From assembly GCA_038319215.1 (NCBI GenBank), contig JBBQCZ010000008.1, forward strand, positions 1-58,492: a stretch of 58,492 nucleotides of DNA, given 5' to 3'. Positions 7,001-14,581 of the stretch are shown one piece after another. Origin of the DNA: Bact-19 sp038319215. Its GTDB lineage: Bacteria; Bacteroidota; Bacteroidia; Bacteroidales; ML635J-15. The position numbers were made by a program, and so were the translations under genes. The notes beneath the pieces were generated by a model. The model did no database searches. It was not told the DNA's origin and saw nothing but the letters and a program-made list of their open reading frames with translations. Positions within the stretch are counted from its first letter, which is position 1, and the number at the start of each line of letters is the position of its first letter.

Positions 7001-9861
7001 TTTTTCTTCCATTGGTAAGATGTAGCATTCGTTGCAACAACAGACAAAGTCACATTTGTTCCAGCGCAAGCAGTTTGCGTTGTTGGTTGGGTCGTAATTG
7101 ATACACTTCCAGTTACTGTGAGAGTTGCAATGCTACTCGTGATTGTTTCACTACAAAGTGTATTAGAAATCTGACAAGTATAATTTCCAGCATTTGCTGT
7201 AACTACATTATTTAAAACTAATGTATTTGATGTTTGACCAGAAATATTTGTTCCGTTTTTCTTCCACTGCCATGCATTTGCCTTATTTGCAGCTACCGTA
7301 AAAGTAATATTATCGTTATTTCCATTACATGCCGACTGACTTATTGGCTGAGTTGTTATTGCAAGAGGATCATCATTTAAACTTGCAGTTAAAATTTCCA
7401 TACAACTATTTGCATCAGTTACAGAAATTGTATAATTTGCTTCTGGCAAACTACTAGCCGAAATAGTTGTCTGACCACTGCTCCAAGCATAAGAGTAAGG
7501 AGTAGTCCCACCAGATGGGGAAATTGTAACACTACCATTATTTAATGAAGGACAAGGCTGTTGATTAATCGTAACTGTTGCAGCAAAATTATTACATGGA
7601 GCTGCATTAATTCTTGCAATTCTAGTTCTTCCAATACCATCATAAGATGTAAAAGATCCACCAATGATAAGTTTATTATCAGCTTGTAAAGCAATAGTTC
7701 TTATCATATTACTAGGCCCCGTTCCAGTAACAAAACCCTCGTCTAAAGCACCAGTAGTTTTTAATCTTACTAAATTATTTCTTAAATTTCCATTATAAGT
7801 TGTAAAATATCCACCAACAATTATTCTTTGGTCAGTTTGCAACAATAGAGTATAAATAGTGTTGTCAAACCCACTGCCAACAACAAATGCAGTATTTAAA
7901 GAGCCGTTTGAATTTAGTCCTACAATACGATTTTGCGTTGCACCATTAAATGTAGTAAAATCACCAGCAGCCAAAACTCCGCCAGTAGATTGAACCGCAA
8001 TCGCACGAACATCGCTATTAAAACCAGTACCGACATTAAAGCTTACATCAACAGAACCAGTAGAAGTAAGTCTTACAATTTTATTTGAACTTGAACCATT
8101 AAATGTTGTAAACGCACCACCTGCCAACACTTTACCATCAGTTTGTAAAACAAGAGAATAAACAGTATTATCCATTCCTGTTCCAGCATTAAATGTTGCA
8201 TCAACGCTACCGTCTGCATTTAGTCTTACAATTCTGTTTGCACTTACGCCATTAAAAGTAGTAAAAGCACCACCAACAATTATTTTGCCGTCACTTTGTA
8301 AAGCAACTGCATAAATAACATCATTTGCACCAGTGCCTGGATCAAATCCAGTGTCAATACCACCATAAGAATATAGTCTAGCAATTCGATTTCTCGCAGT
8401 TCCATCAATTGTTGTAAATGCCCCTGCAACTATCACTTTCCCATCAGTCAGTATTTTTATTGCATGAACATCTGTATCTGTACCAGGAATGCCCCAAAAT
8501 GTATCATCCAAAGATCCATCGCTATTTATACGAGCTATTCTATTTCGTGCTATGGTATTATATATTTGGAACGCTCCACCAATAATTATTTTCCCATCAG
8601 ATTGGATAGCTGTTGCATAAACATTTCCGCCTGCGCCATTTCTAGCATTAAAGGTCGGATCAACAACTCCCGCTGCACTCAGTTTTGCAAGTTTAAATCT
8701 GGTATTACCGTTATAACTTCCAAACTCTCCACCAATAATTATCGAACCGCTAGACAATAAAAGTACACTTCTTACAATACCTGTTGCTCCATTTACATAA
8801 TCAAAACCAGTATCTACACTTCCGTCAGTATTAAATTTAACCAAATAGTTTCTTGACAACGTACTAACAGTAGTGAAATTTCCACCAACAATAATTTTAT
8901 TATCACTCTGAACAGAAATTCTAGAACCATATTGAGTTCCAATTCCGGCAGTAGGAGCAAAACCAGTATCCAAAGTTCCATTTGAGTTTAATCTAGCTAT
9001 GCGGCTTCTATATGTTCCGTTATAATAAGTAAACCAACCAACGATTACGATCTTGCCATCATTTGTAATAGCAACATCCTCAACAGTTGAGCTAGCTCCA
9101 GTTCCAGGATCGAAACCAGTATCAATAGTACCGTTTGTGTTTATTCTAGCGATAAAATTTCTCGCAGTTCCGTTATAAGATGTAAACGGTCCACAAATTA
9201 AAATTTTACCATCAGCCTGAATCGCCATTTTGTAGGTTGTATTTTGAACTCCTGTTCCAGGATCGAAGCTAGTATCAAGACTACCATCACTATTTAATCT
9301 GGCAATTTTATTTCTTGCAACTCCATTATACTCCGTAAAACTTCCAACAATTAAAATCTTACCATCAGATTGAACGCGGACACAATAAACAAGATTATTT
9401 GCTCCAGTTCCTGGATCAAATCCTGTATCTAGACTTCCATCTGAATTTAGTCTGGCGATACGATTTATTGAAACTCCATTATAAGTAGTAAACCAACCAC
9501 CAATTAAAATTTTTCCATCAGTTTGCAGGGTAACACTACTAATTTTATTATTAGCACGAGTTCCTCCACCATTAAAACTAACATCCACCCTACTGTCAGG
9601 TAGTAACCTAATAATACGATTGGTATTTAACTTACCTGCGAAATCAAGAAATGGTCCTACAACAATTAGTTTCCCATCTGTTTGTTCAACAACATCTGAT
9701 ACAATATCATTTGGCGGAGTTCCAATTCCGAATCCACCGTCAATTGAGTTAAACGTTTGGTCCATACTACCTTGAACCTGTGCCATTAAATTAAAATTGC
9801 AAACGATTGTGAGCAACATAATAATAGTCAAAAATAATCCTCTACTCTTTTTCATATTCAT
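4048..9861 (-). CDS. Giant secreted delta-60 / Ig-repeat protein with T9SS sorting domain
   Basis: A 1937-residue exported protein. Residues 1-27 form a signal peptide ending near LMAQ. It is followed by 14 delta-60 beta-propeller-like repeats (residues about 30-790; typical words SDGKIIVGGAFTTFNG and RIARLNSDGSLDTGF). An SprB-type repeat follows (about 790-850, GGTTPYSYAWSSGQT). Then come 12 Ig-like domains, each with a QWKKNG or QWKKDG core. A T9SS type A sorting domain closes the protein (DIYPNPARDYTKISV to LKKLLVE, last 85 residues or so). Ig domains 2-8 are nearly identical 83-residue units. By family knowledge, the tail directs export across the outer membrane by the type IX system and cell-surface attachment or release. 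The repeats suggest adhesion or matrix binding, but no ligand can be named. It appears monocistronic. Confidence 0.88.
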   Translation of the reverse strand: MNMKKSRGLFLTIIMLLTIVCNFNLMAQVQGSMDQTFNSIDGGFGIGTPPNDIVSDVVEQTDGKLIVVGPFLDFAGKLNTNRIIRLLPDSRVDVSFNGGGTRANNKISSVTLQTDGKILIGGWFTTYNGVSINRIARLNSDGSLDTGFDPGTGANNLVYCVRVQSDGKILIVGSFTEYNGVARNKIARLNSDGSLDTSFDPGTGVQNTTYKMAIQADGKILICGPFTSYNGTARNFIARINTNGTIDTGFDPGTGASSTVEDVAITNDGKIVIVGWFTYYNGTYRSRIARLNSNGTLDTGFAPTAGIGTQYGSRISVQSDNKIIVGGNFTTVSTLSRNYLVKFNTDGSVDTGFDYVNGATGIVRSVLLLSSGSIIIGGEFGSYNGNTRFKLAKLSAAGVVDPTFNARNGAGGNVYATAIQSDGKIIIGGAFQIYNTIARNRIARINSDGSLDDTFWGIPGTDTDVHAIKILTDGKVIVAGAFTTIDGTARNRIARLYSYGGIDTGFDPGTGANDVIYAVALQSDGKIIVGGAFTTFNGVSANRIVRLNADGSVDATFNAGTGMDNTVYSLVLQTDGKVLAGGAFTTFNGSSSNKIVRLTSTGSVDVSFNVGTGFNSDVRAIAVQSTGGVLAAGDFTTFNGATQNRIVGLNSNGSLNTAFVVGSGFDNTIYTLLLQTDQRIIVGGYFTTYNGNLRNNLVRLKTTGALDEGFVTGTGPSNMIRTIALQADNKLIIGGSFTSYDGIGRTRIARINAAPCNNFAATVTINQQPCPSLNNGSVTISPSGGTTPYSYAWSSGQTTISASSLPEANYTISVTDANSCMEILTASLNDDPLAITTQPISQSACNGNNDNITFTVAANKANAWQWKKNGTNISGQTSNTLVLNNVVTANAGNYTCQISNTLCSETITSSIATLTVTGSVSITTQPTTQTACAGTNVTLSVVATNATSYQWKKNGSDISGATGASLALNSVSASDAASYTVNVINSCQTITSNAAVLTVNPLPTITTQPVTQTVCAGANVTLSVVATNATNYQWKKNGSDITGATSASLILNPVSVSNAGSYTVNVINSCQTILSNAAVLTVNPLPAITTQPVTQTACAGTNVTLSVVATNASTYQWKKNGSDISTATSASLVLNPVSASDAASYTVNVINSCQTILSNAAVLTVNPLPAITTQPVTQTVCAGANVTLSVVATNATNYQWKKNGSDITGATSASLVLNPVSVSNAGSYTVSVINSCQTILSNAAVLTVNPLPAITTQPTTQTACAGTNVTLSVVATNATSYQWKKNGSDISGATGASLVLNPVSASDAASYTVNVINSCQTITSNAAVLTVNPLPTITTQPVTQTVCAGTNVTLSVVATNATSYQWKKNGSDISSATGSSLVLNPVSASDAASYTVNVINSCQTILSNASVLTVNPLPAITTQPATQTACAGTNVTLSVVATNATSYQWKKNGSDITGATGASLVLNPVSASDAASYTVNVINSCQTILSNAAVLTVNPLPVITTQPVLDVLQCEGTSVTLSVVALNATSYQWKKNGFDLVGETNADLFFSSLTANDIANYSVDVINSCQTLTSDISSVDVNLLVVINTQPTTQSACPGSDVSFSISADNATSYQWKKDGSDVLSANSQVLTLSNVSAADEANYTCVVNGICNEETSNQAGLTISSTLIIENIDGQQACENESISFNAVANGPNMTYTWKKDGEVLIDGANVSGATSSELTISMLSMSDEGDYSCYVESSCGNAESNQASLVVSAPVVINSQPVSIVNLETTQTAVFSVSASGSDLAYQWKKDGLNLSDDANISGSNSDELTILSVSLTDAGEYTVVVTGFCGSLESEIANLTVLSTSVEQNFVSSVDIYPNPARDYTKISVFAKDNSNISVKLYNVQGQEISVMTESDNSGEESVFILNISDLKPGMYLVSVDTGDNVFLKKLLVE
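5364..7106 (-). repeat. Tandem 249-bp coding repeats (seven near-identical Ig-domain units)
   Basis: The QWKKNG-coding stretch recurs every 249 bases, at roughly 5503, 5752, 6001, 6250, 6499, 6748 and 6997. Seven units (Ig domains 2-8) differ at only a few codons; flanking Ig domains 1 and 9-12 are much more divergent. Two unit subtypes recur: one with SVSNAGSYTV (units 3 and 5 of the protein) and one with SASDAASYTV. This pattern suggests recent duplication or gene conversion. Confidence 0.85.
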
Positions 9862-10050
9862 TTTTTTAATGCTTAATCAAATGCTAAAATAAGTAATTTA
9901 TAAATTAAAGTGTAAATTATTTGGTGAATACCCCAATTAAAATGGTGAAGTATAAAATTTTAGATGTAAAAAAAATGATTCTCGTTGAAACTCGCAAAAA
10001 AAATCATAAATAAGTTATTTCAACATTTCAATTACAACTAAAAATTTTTA

Positions 10051-10058
10051 TATTTTTG
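10051..10058 (+). promoter_or_regulatory. Minus-7 box (TATTTTTG) of tRNA-Pro
   Basis: TATTTTTG fits TAnnTTTG and ends 14 bases before the mature tRNA-Pro 5' end. No convincing minus-33 TTTG was seen at the expected distance. Confidence 0.45.
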
Positions 10059-10072
10059 TAATCTTAAAATAT

Positions 10073-10145
10073 CGGGGTGTGGCGCAGTTGGTAGCGTGCT
10101 ACGTTCGGGACGTAGAGGCCGGAAGTTCGAGTCTTCTCACCCCGA
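10073..10145 (+). tRNA. tRNA-Pro (anticodon CGG)
   Basis: A cloverleaf folds by eye. The acceptor stem CGGGGTG (10073-10079) pairs with CACCCCG (10138-10144), with A as discriminator at 10145. The anticodon stem CTACG/CGTAG encloses the loop TTCGGGA, giving anticodon CGG. The T-loop carries TTCGAGT. The CCA end is not encoded. It reads the proline codon CCG, rare in such AT-rich DNA. The last 16 bases plus four flanking bases are duplicated about 170 bases downstream. Confidence 0.93.
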
Positions 10146-10187
10146 CAAAGTTTGGAATGCATGACGCGAAAGTGTCGGATATTTTTT

Positions 10188-10224
10188 AAACCCAAAATCT
10201 GAATTTGTTCAAGGTTTTGGGTTT
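10188..10224 (+). terminator. Hairpin downstream of tRNA-Pro
   Basis: AAACCCAAAA (10188-10197) pairs perfectly with TTTTGGGTTT (10215-10224) around a 17-nt loop. It may terminate the tRNA-Pro transcript, though no long T-run follows. Confidence 0.5.
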
Positions 10225-10303
10225 GAAAATATCATGATTTTCATAGAAAAACATGTGTTACAAGCTTTGTACTACTAATCCCGCATCCGAAGACCACGCA
10301 AGT

Positions 10304-10323
10304 AGTCTTCTCACCCCGACAAA
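10304..10323 (+). repeat. Duplicate of the tRNA-Pro 3' end (attachment-site-like)
   Basis: AGTCTTCTCACCCCGACAAA occurs at 10130-10149, covering the tRNA-Pro 3' end, and again exactly at 10304-10323. A direct repeat of a tRNA 3' end is the classic footprint of integration by a tyrosine recombinase. No integrase remains between the copies, so this would be a collapsed remnant. Confidence 0.6.
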
Positions 10324-10405
10324 ATAAGTAGCTTTTAATGACTGCTTTTTTTTTCTGATGAAACGAATGGTATTTAGTTTTTAACTTTACAAAAAATATA
10401 ATATC

Positions 10406-10648
10406 ATGGATGCACAAACACGAAAATTACAATTCATACAAGATTTACACAGATATGCTGATGATAGTATTATTGAGAAGTTTGAAAACATTTTAACCTC
10501 TTTACGCAAAAAAGAGTTTGAAAAAGAAATTGCTCCCATAACATTACAGCAATACTAGAATCGCATTAATAACGCATTTGATGATGTTAAAAACAACAAA
10601 GTAAAGTCTTCTGAAAATCTTAGAAACGAGATTTTATCAAGAAAATAA
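10406..10648 (+). pseudogene. Antitoxin-like gene interrupted by an in-frame TAG
   Basis: From ATG 10406 the frame reads MDAQTRKLQFIQDLHRYADD and on to PITLQQY, then TAG (10556-10558). It continues without any shift as NRINNAFDDVKNNKVKSSE to a natural end, LRNEILSRK, TAA at 10646. Without the TAG it would be an 80-residue protein. Its opening TRK-FIQ-L pattern and lysine-rich end resemble small antitoxins that precede RelE/ParE toxins in Bacteroidota. A toxin-like remnant overlaps its 3' end, which supports this. The TAG could be a sequencing error, but the toxin behind it is also broken. The family call is from recall. Confidence 0.6.
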
Positions 10649-10683
10649 AAATACTTTGGACTGACGGTGCTATAAATGAATAA
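10639..10683 (+). pseudogene. RelE/ParE-type toxin remnant
   Basis: In the frame overlapping the antitoxin end, the sequence reads KKIKILWTDGAINE then TAA. RelE/ParE toxins of Bacteroidota commonly begin with a few residues followed by I-WTD-A. Only about 14 residues remain, with no ATG, as if the toxin was deleted after its first strand. The match is short, so confidence is limited; the position immediately behind an antitoxin-like frame is the main support. Confidence 0.42.
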
Positions 10684-10701
10684 AAAAAACAATAATCAAT
10701 T

Positions 10702-10977
10702 TCAACCCCCAATTACAACAGTCCATTTTCGCACATGCCATTGCTTAATTAATCCGTTAATAACATAAGGATCGTTCTTTGCAAAATCTTCAGCAACCGC
10801 AGGACTATCACCTTTAAACACCAAAGCCGCACCGTCGGCTGGCTCCGCAAAAGCTCCGGCAATAATTAATTTACCTTCATCGAACGATTTTTTTGCAAGA
10901 GCTAAATGCTCTTCTCGATATTGTCCGCGTCTTTCTAGATAATCTTCAACAGTAGTGTAAAATAATATGTAATGCAT
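10702..10977 (-). CDS. YciI-like (YCII-related domain) protein
   Basis: A 91-residue cytoplasmic protein made of a single YCII-related domain, a ferredoxin-like alpha+beta fold that forms dimers. Family features are visible: REEHLALAKK near residue 22, GKLIIAGAFAEPADGAALVF in the centre, FAKNDPYVINGL near residue 66, and W-VRKWTVV at the end. The His in EEHL and the Asp in NDPYV correspond to the conserved pair usually proposed as active-site residues. The ATG at 10977 is the only sensible start. Biological role is unknown for most members. It is read toward the decayed toxin-antitoxin remnant and has no operon partner. Confidence 0.85.
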   Translation of the reverse strand: MHYILFYTTVEDYLERRGQYREEHLALAKKSFDEGKLIIAGAFAEPADGAALVFKGDSPAVAEDFAKNDPYVINGLIKQWHVRKWTVVIGG

Positions 10978-11205
10978 GTTTTTATTTTTTTGTAAATTTA
11001 GTCATAAAATAAAAAACCGAGCTAACAATAGTTTCAAATTATTGTGCAATTTGTATTTATTACTTGGTTGTGATTTTTTTAGTAAGAAGAACAGAAAGCC
11101 ACCCCTAGCTGCGGAGATTAAATTTAATGCAAATTACCATAGCAATTCTACCTACTTCATTTTTTTCTTCGACCTTACGCCTTACGCACTTATATAGGTA
11201 CCTGA

Positions 11206-11219
11206 TTCGCCGCGGCGAA
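11206..11219. repeat. 14-bp GC palindrome TTCGCCGCGGCGAA
   Basis: This is one of five perfect TYCGCCGCGGCGRA palindromes in the window. About ten flanking bases on each side match, in inverted orientation, the copy at 15478-15491 (shared context TTCGAC...AATCAGG). It lies in the 275-base spacer between the YciI and trxB genes. GAGATTAAAT (about 11114-11123) and ATTTAATCTC (about 11243-11252) flank it as a 10-bp inverted repeat. Confidence 0.75.
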
Positions 11220-11252
11220 AGTCGAAGGACCGTCTTCCATCTATATTTAATC

Positions 11253-12179
11253 TCACTTCTGATTCCTCAAATAATCTGCGGCACTTAAAGCCGCAATAGT
11301 TCCATCAGCCACAGCAGTAGTAATTTGTCTGTAACGTTTTGCAATACAATCGCCAGCTGCAAAAACTCCAGGAATTTCAGTTCTCATTTCAGAATCGACA
11401 ATAATTTCACTATTTCTATTCAAATCGAACAATCCTTCAAGACCTTGATTATTAGGAACATAGCCAATAAAAACAAACACGCCATCAATTGCCATTTCCG
11501 ATTTCTTACCTGAAGGAATATGTTCAATAATTGCTTTTCTTAATGATTCATCACCAGATAAATCAGCAATTCGTGATTCCATTATAAACTCAATTTTTGG
11601 ATTTGCTTTTGCCTCATCAATTACAGCTGGAAAAGCCTGAAAATGGTCGAACTGATGAACAACAGTAACTTTTGACGCAAAATTGGTAAGCGTTCCGGCT
11701 TCTTCAAGAGCTGAATTTCCTCCACCAACAACAATAATTTCTTTATCTGTAAAAAAATCTCCGTCACAAGTTGCACAATACGATACGCCACTACCTTTAT
11801 ATTTATCTTCGCCCGGGATATCGAGGTATCTTGGTCGTCCACCAGTAGCAAAAATAGCTGCACGAGATTTTACAATACGGCCGTCTTCAAGTTCAAAAAC
11901 TTTAATGTCGGTTTTAATGTCGTATTTCGATATTTTTATATTGCTCATTAATTTACAACCGAAATCCTTTGCCTGTTTTTTCATTGTATTGGCAAGTAAA
12001 TAACCGTTTGTCTGTTCAACACCCGGATAATTTGCAACTTCGTTAGTCATCACAACCTGACCGCCAAAACTACCTTGGTTAATAATCACAGTAGATAATT
12101 TAGCCCTCGAGCTATAAATCCCTGCTGTCAAACCTGCTGGTCCCCCTCCTATTATCGCAACATCAAAAATATCATTCAT
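11253..12179 (-). CDS. trxB: Thioredoxin-disulfide reductase
   Basis: A 308-residue flavoprotein that passes electrons from NADPH through FAD to thioredoxin. The FAD-binding GGGPAG is at residues 11-16, the redox-active CATC at 135-138, and the NADPH-binding GGGNSALEEA near 153. The C-terminal FAD-binding VFAAGDCIAK is near 266. Length is standard for the low-molecular-weight bacterial enzyme. It lies 81 bases downstream of a thioredoxin-like gene on the same strand, so the two are probably co-transcribed. A Crp/Fnr-type regulator is divergently oriented just upstream of that pair. Cytoplasmic. Confident assignment. Confidence 0.96.
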   Translation of the reverse strand: MNDIFDVAIIGGGPAGLTAGIYSSRAKLSTVIINQGSFGGQVVMTNEVANYPGVEQTNGYLLANTMKKQAKDFGCKLMSNIKISKYDIKTDIKVFELEDGRIVKSRAAIFATGGRPRYLDIPGEDKYKGSGVSYCATCDGDFFTDKEIIVVGGGNSALEEAGTLTNFASKVTVVHQFDHFQAFPAVIDEAKANPKIEFIMESRIADLSGDESLRKAIIEHIPSGKKSEMAIDGVFVFIGYVPNNQGLEGLFDLNRNSEIIVDSEMRTEIPGVFAAGDCIAKRYRQITTAVADGTIAALSAADYLRNQK

Positions 12180-12260
12180 CGTGTTTTTTTTCTTTTTAAT
12201 TTAAACAAACTGCCGTGCAATAAAAATCACACGACAGTTCTAAACTATACAAAAGCCTGT

Positions 12261-12605
12261 TTAAAATTTCGATTTCAAAACGTCAGTGACCTGTTGTCTG
12301 CTCTGAATACTTGTTGTAGCATGAGCAACATCGCCATTTTTATAATACATAGTAAAAGGCAAACCCATAAAACCTCTACACGCCGAATCATTTCTAATAA
12401 TACCTGCTTCTGGACTATCAAACGCCATTACAGCAAATTTAACGTGTGGATATTCTTCTTCCAATTCTTCCATTACATCATAAACTGGAATACACATTGG
12501 CCCCATACGTCCACATACCACCATTAAATTTGGATTTTCTTGTTGCATTTTCTTTAATTCTTCCGCTGTTTCAATCTCTGGTAAGCTTGTCTTTAGATAC
12601 TTCAT
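12261..12605 (-). CDS. Thioredoxin-fold protein with atypical cysteines
   Basis: A 114-residue protein with a thioredoxin fold signature but no standard WCGPC site. The region aligned to the active site reads VVCGRMGPMCIPV, giving C31 and C38 in a C-x6-C arrangement. The position expected for the nucleophilic cysteine is Gly. A third cysteine, C76, lies just before the cis-Pro loop GLPFTMYYKNG (P83). The ATG at 12605 is used because the upstream extension relies on a TTG and lies outside the domain. Its place directly upstream of trxB suggests TrxB or a related reductase as partner. Whether it is redox-active through C31/C38, C38/C76 or not at all is open. Cytoplasmic. Confidence 0.78.
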   Translation of the reverse strand: MKYLKTSLPEIETAEELKKMQQENPNLMVVCGRMGPMCIPVYDVMEELEEEYPHVKFAVMAFDSPEAGIIRNDSACRGFMGLPFTMYYKNGDVAHATTSIQSRQQVTDVLKSKF

Positions 12606-12746
12606 AATTTTATATTTAAATTTGTTAATAATTTCTTCTGACAAATAAACAGCGTTTTTTCGAAATGTTTTTCAATATGCCGCTGTATAATAACAATGCT
12701 TTTCCTGTATTGACACAGTTTTTTTTCTATCATACAATAGTTTTTA

Positions 12747-12754
12747 TAAATTTG
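12747..12754 (+). promoter_or_regulatory. Minus-7 box (TAAATTTG) of the Crp/Fnr gene
   Basis: TAAATTTG fits TAnnTTTG and ends 19 bases before the ATG at 12774. No good minus-33 TTG was found at normal spacing. Confidence 0.45.
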
Positions 12755-12773
12755 CAAATACATATTTATTATC

Positions 12774-13457
12774 ATGGATAACAGCAAACAAAGAAATATA
12801 GAGGATTCTGCCAATTGTTTTAATGACTTATACCCCGAAGAACTAGAATTTATTAGGGATAAAAAGAAACAACTTGAATACGCGAGATTAGAGCAGATTT
12901 TTAAACAAGGAGCATTTTCGCCGCACGTAATTTATATTATTGATGGCTTGGTAAAAGTATCTATTCAAACAGGTTTTGATAAGCAAATGAATATAAGAAT
13001 TGCTAAAACTGGAGAATTTCTTGCTTTTTCGTCAATTTTTGGTGACACAACTTATAGTTATACTGCAACAGCACTTCGAAACTCAAAAATTTGCATGATA
13101 GAAAAGGATGCATTACGCAATTTGCTTGAAGAAAATGCGGCTTTTGCAATGAAAATAACTTCAAAGAATTGTAAAAACGAAAGCAGACTCTTCGAGATAA
13201 TTAAAAATATTTCATACAAGCAAATGCCCGGCAAATTAGCTTCTGTACTTTTATATCTTTCATCAACAGAGTTTGCTGGAGAGAGTATATTCAATTTGCT
13301 TACCCGTCAGGAATTGGCAGATTTTGCGTCAGTTTCAACCGAAAGCGCAATAAAAATTCTTAAGGAATTTGAACAAGATGGAATAATAGAACTTAAAGGA
13401 AAAGATATTGTAATAATGAAACACGACAAACTTGAAGAAATAAGTTCTAAAGGTTAA
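12774..13457 (+). CDS. Crp/Fnr family transcriptional regulator
   Basis: A 227-residue regulator with an N-terminal cyclic-nucleotide-binding-like beta barrel (about residues 20-130) and a C-terminal winged helix. The recognition region reads LLTRQELADFASVSTESAIK near 174-193. The N-terminal cysteine cluster typical of oxygen-sensing FNR is absent, so it is not a classic iron-sulfur FNR. The effector is unknown. It is divergent from the thioredoxin/trxB pair with a 168-base shared upstream region, making that pair a plausible target. Its 3' end overlaps the convergent hydrolase gene by 11 bases. Confidence 0.88.
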   Translation: MDNSKQRNIEDSANCFNDLYPEELEFIRDKKKQLEYARLEQIFKQGAFSPHVIYIIDGLVKVSIQTGFDKQMNIRIAKTGEFLAFSSIFGDTTYSYTATALRNSKICMIEKDALRNLLEENAAFAMKITSKNCKNESRLFEIIKNISYKQMPGKLASVLLYLSSTEFAGESIFNLLTRQELADFASVSTESAIKILKEFEQDGIIELKGKDIVIMKHDKLEEISSKG

Positions 13458-14526
13458 ATGACTGACCAGCAATTACATCAACAATTTTTACACCTAACTT
13501 TTCCGCTTCTGCTTTGGCTCTATTTATTGGCTCATCCCAATTATGCATTGACAAACTGAAAGCCGAATTATGAATTGGCAGAACCTGTTTTGAATTCAAA
13601 TCCAAACTAGCTTGAATAGTTTCTTCGGGCATCATGTGAATCTCGTGCCACAACTCGTTGTATTGACCGCACTCTAGCAATGCTAAATCAAACGGACCGT
13701 ATTTTTCTCCAATTTGTTTAAATCCTTCAAAGTATCCAGAGTCGCCACTAAAGAAAACATTCTTATCCTTGCTTTTTATTACCCACGACGACCATAAAGA
13801 CGAATTTCTGTATCTTGGATCACGACCGCTAAAATGTTGTGCCGGAGTGCAAACGAATTGTAATCCTTCAAACTCCGTTTCTTCCCACCAATCCATTTCT
13901 GTAATTCTACTCGAATCTATTCCCCATCTCTCTAGATGTGCTCCAACTGCTAATGGAACAAAAAAGTGAATAACCTGAGATTGTATTTTCATTATTGTTT
14001 TATAATCGAGATGGTCAAAATGATCGTGAGACAAGATAATTGCATCAATTTTTCCGATTTTTTTCAAGTCTGAATCACTAAAATTCAATGAGTTTTCAAA
14101 TCTCTTTACTGCTCCGTTAAATGGCGAAGCGTATTTTCCCAACATAGGGTCGAGTAAGATTCTTTTGCCAGAAATATCAATCATTGCAGACGAATGACCA
14201 AACCAAGTAACAGTCGTATTTAGTTCTGATGCTCTTTCAAAATTTATTTGTAATTTATCTGCAATTTGTTGGTCTAATGAAGGGCGTTTTAGGGAATTCG
14301 ACTTAAAAGAACCCTTCACCATTTTTGCAATTTTCATCCTATCCATTTTCATTTCAACATTTCCATAATTATGAAATGATTTCCCAGCAAATTGCTTTGA
14401 TGAAAGAACTTTCTCAGATTTTTTATAATCTGATATTTTTCCAAATTGAATTAGACGAAAAATAAGTAGTGATATTACAATTACGACAAAAACAATTATC
14501 GCCAGAATGATGAAAGCTATTTTCAT
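13447..14526 (-). CDS. Membrane-anchored MBL-fold metallohydrolase (UlaG/NAPE-PLD-like)
   Basis: A 359-residue metallo-beta-lactamase-fold protein. Residues 1-28 form a hydrophobic anchor, so the catalytic domain is probably tethered to the inner membrane. Metal ligands are visible: WFGHSS near 108, the HDHFDH motif at 167-172, and SGDSGY near 263, with late His residues in the HEIHMMP and LPIHNSAF stretches. The order and spacing resemble L-ascorbate-6-phosphate lactonase-like and NAPE-phospholipase-D-like proteins. The substrate cannot be named; a lipid or phosphodiester is possible given the anchor. It converges on, and overlaps by 11 bases, the Crp/Fnr gene, so its transcript ends antisense to that gene. 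Confidence 0.85.
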   Translation of the reverse strand: MKIAFIILAIIVFVVIVISLLIFRLIQFGKISDYKKSEKVLSSKQFAGKSFHNYGNVEMKMDRMKIAKMVKGSFKSNSLKRPSLDQQIADKLQINFERASELNTTVTWFGHSSAMIDISGKRILLDPMLGKYASPFNGAVKRFENSLNFSDSDLKKIGKIDAIILSHDHFDHLDYKTIMKIQSQVIHFFVPLAVGAHLERWGIDSSRITEMDWWEETEFEGLQFVCTPAQHFSGRDPRYRNSSLWSSWVIKSKDKNVFFSGDSGYFEGFKQIGEKYGPFDLALLECGQYNELWHEIHMMPEETIQASLDLNSKQVLPIHNSAFSLSMHNWDEPINRAKAEAEKLGVKIVDVIAGQSFNL

Positions 14527-14581
14527 TTAACAGTTTTTAAACAAAACATTTAAAGTCACACAATGTTTCGACAGCAGTAAT

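Noticed and set aside
5364..7106. CRISPR-like regular repeats
   Set aside because: The 249-bp period is coding and corresponds to Ig domains of one reading frame; there are no short repeats with unique spacers.
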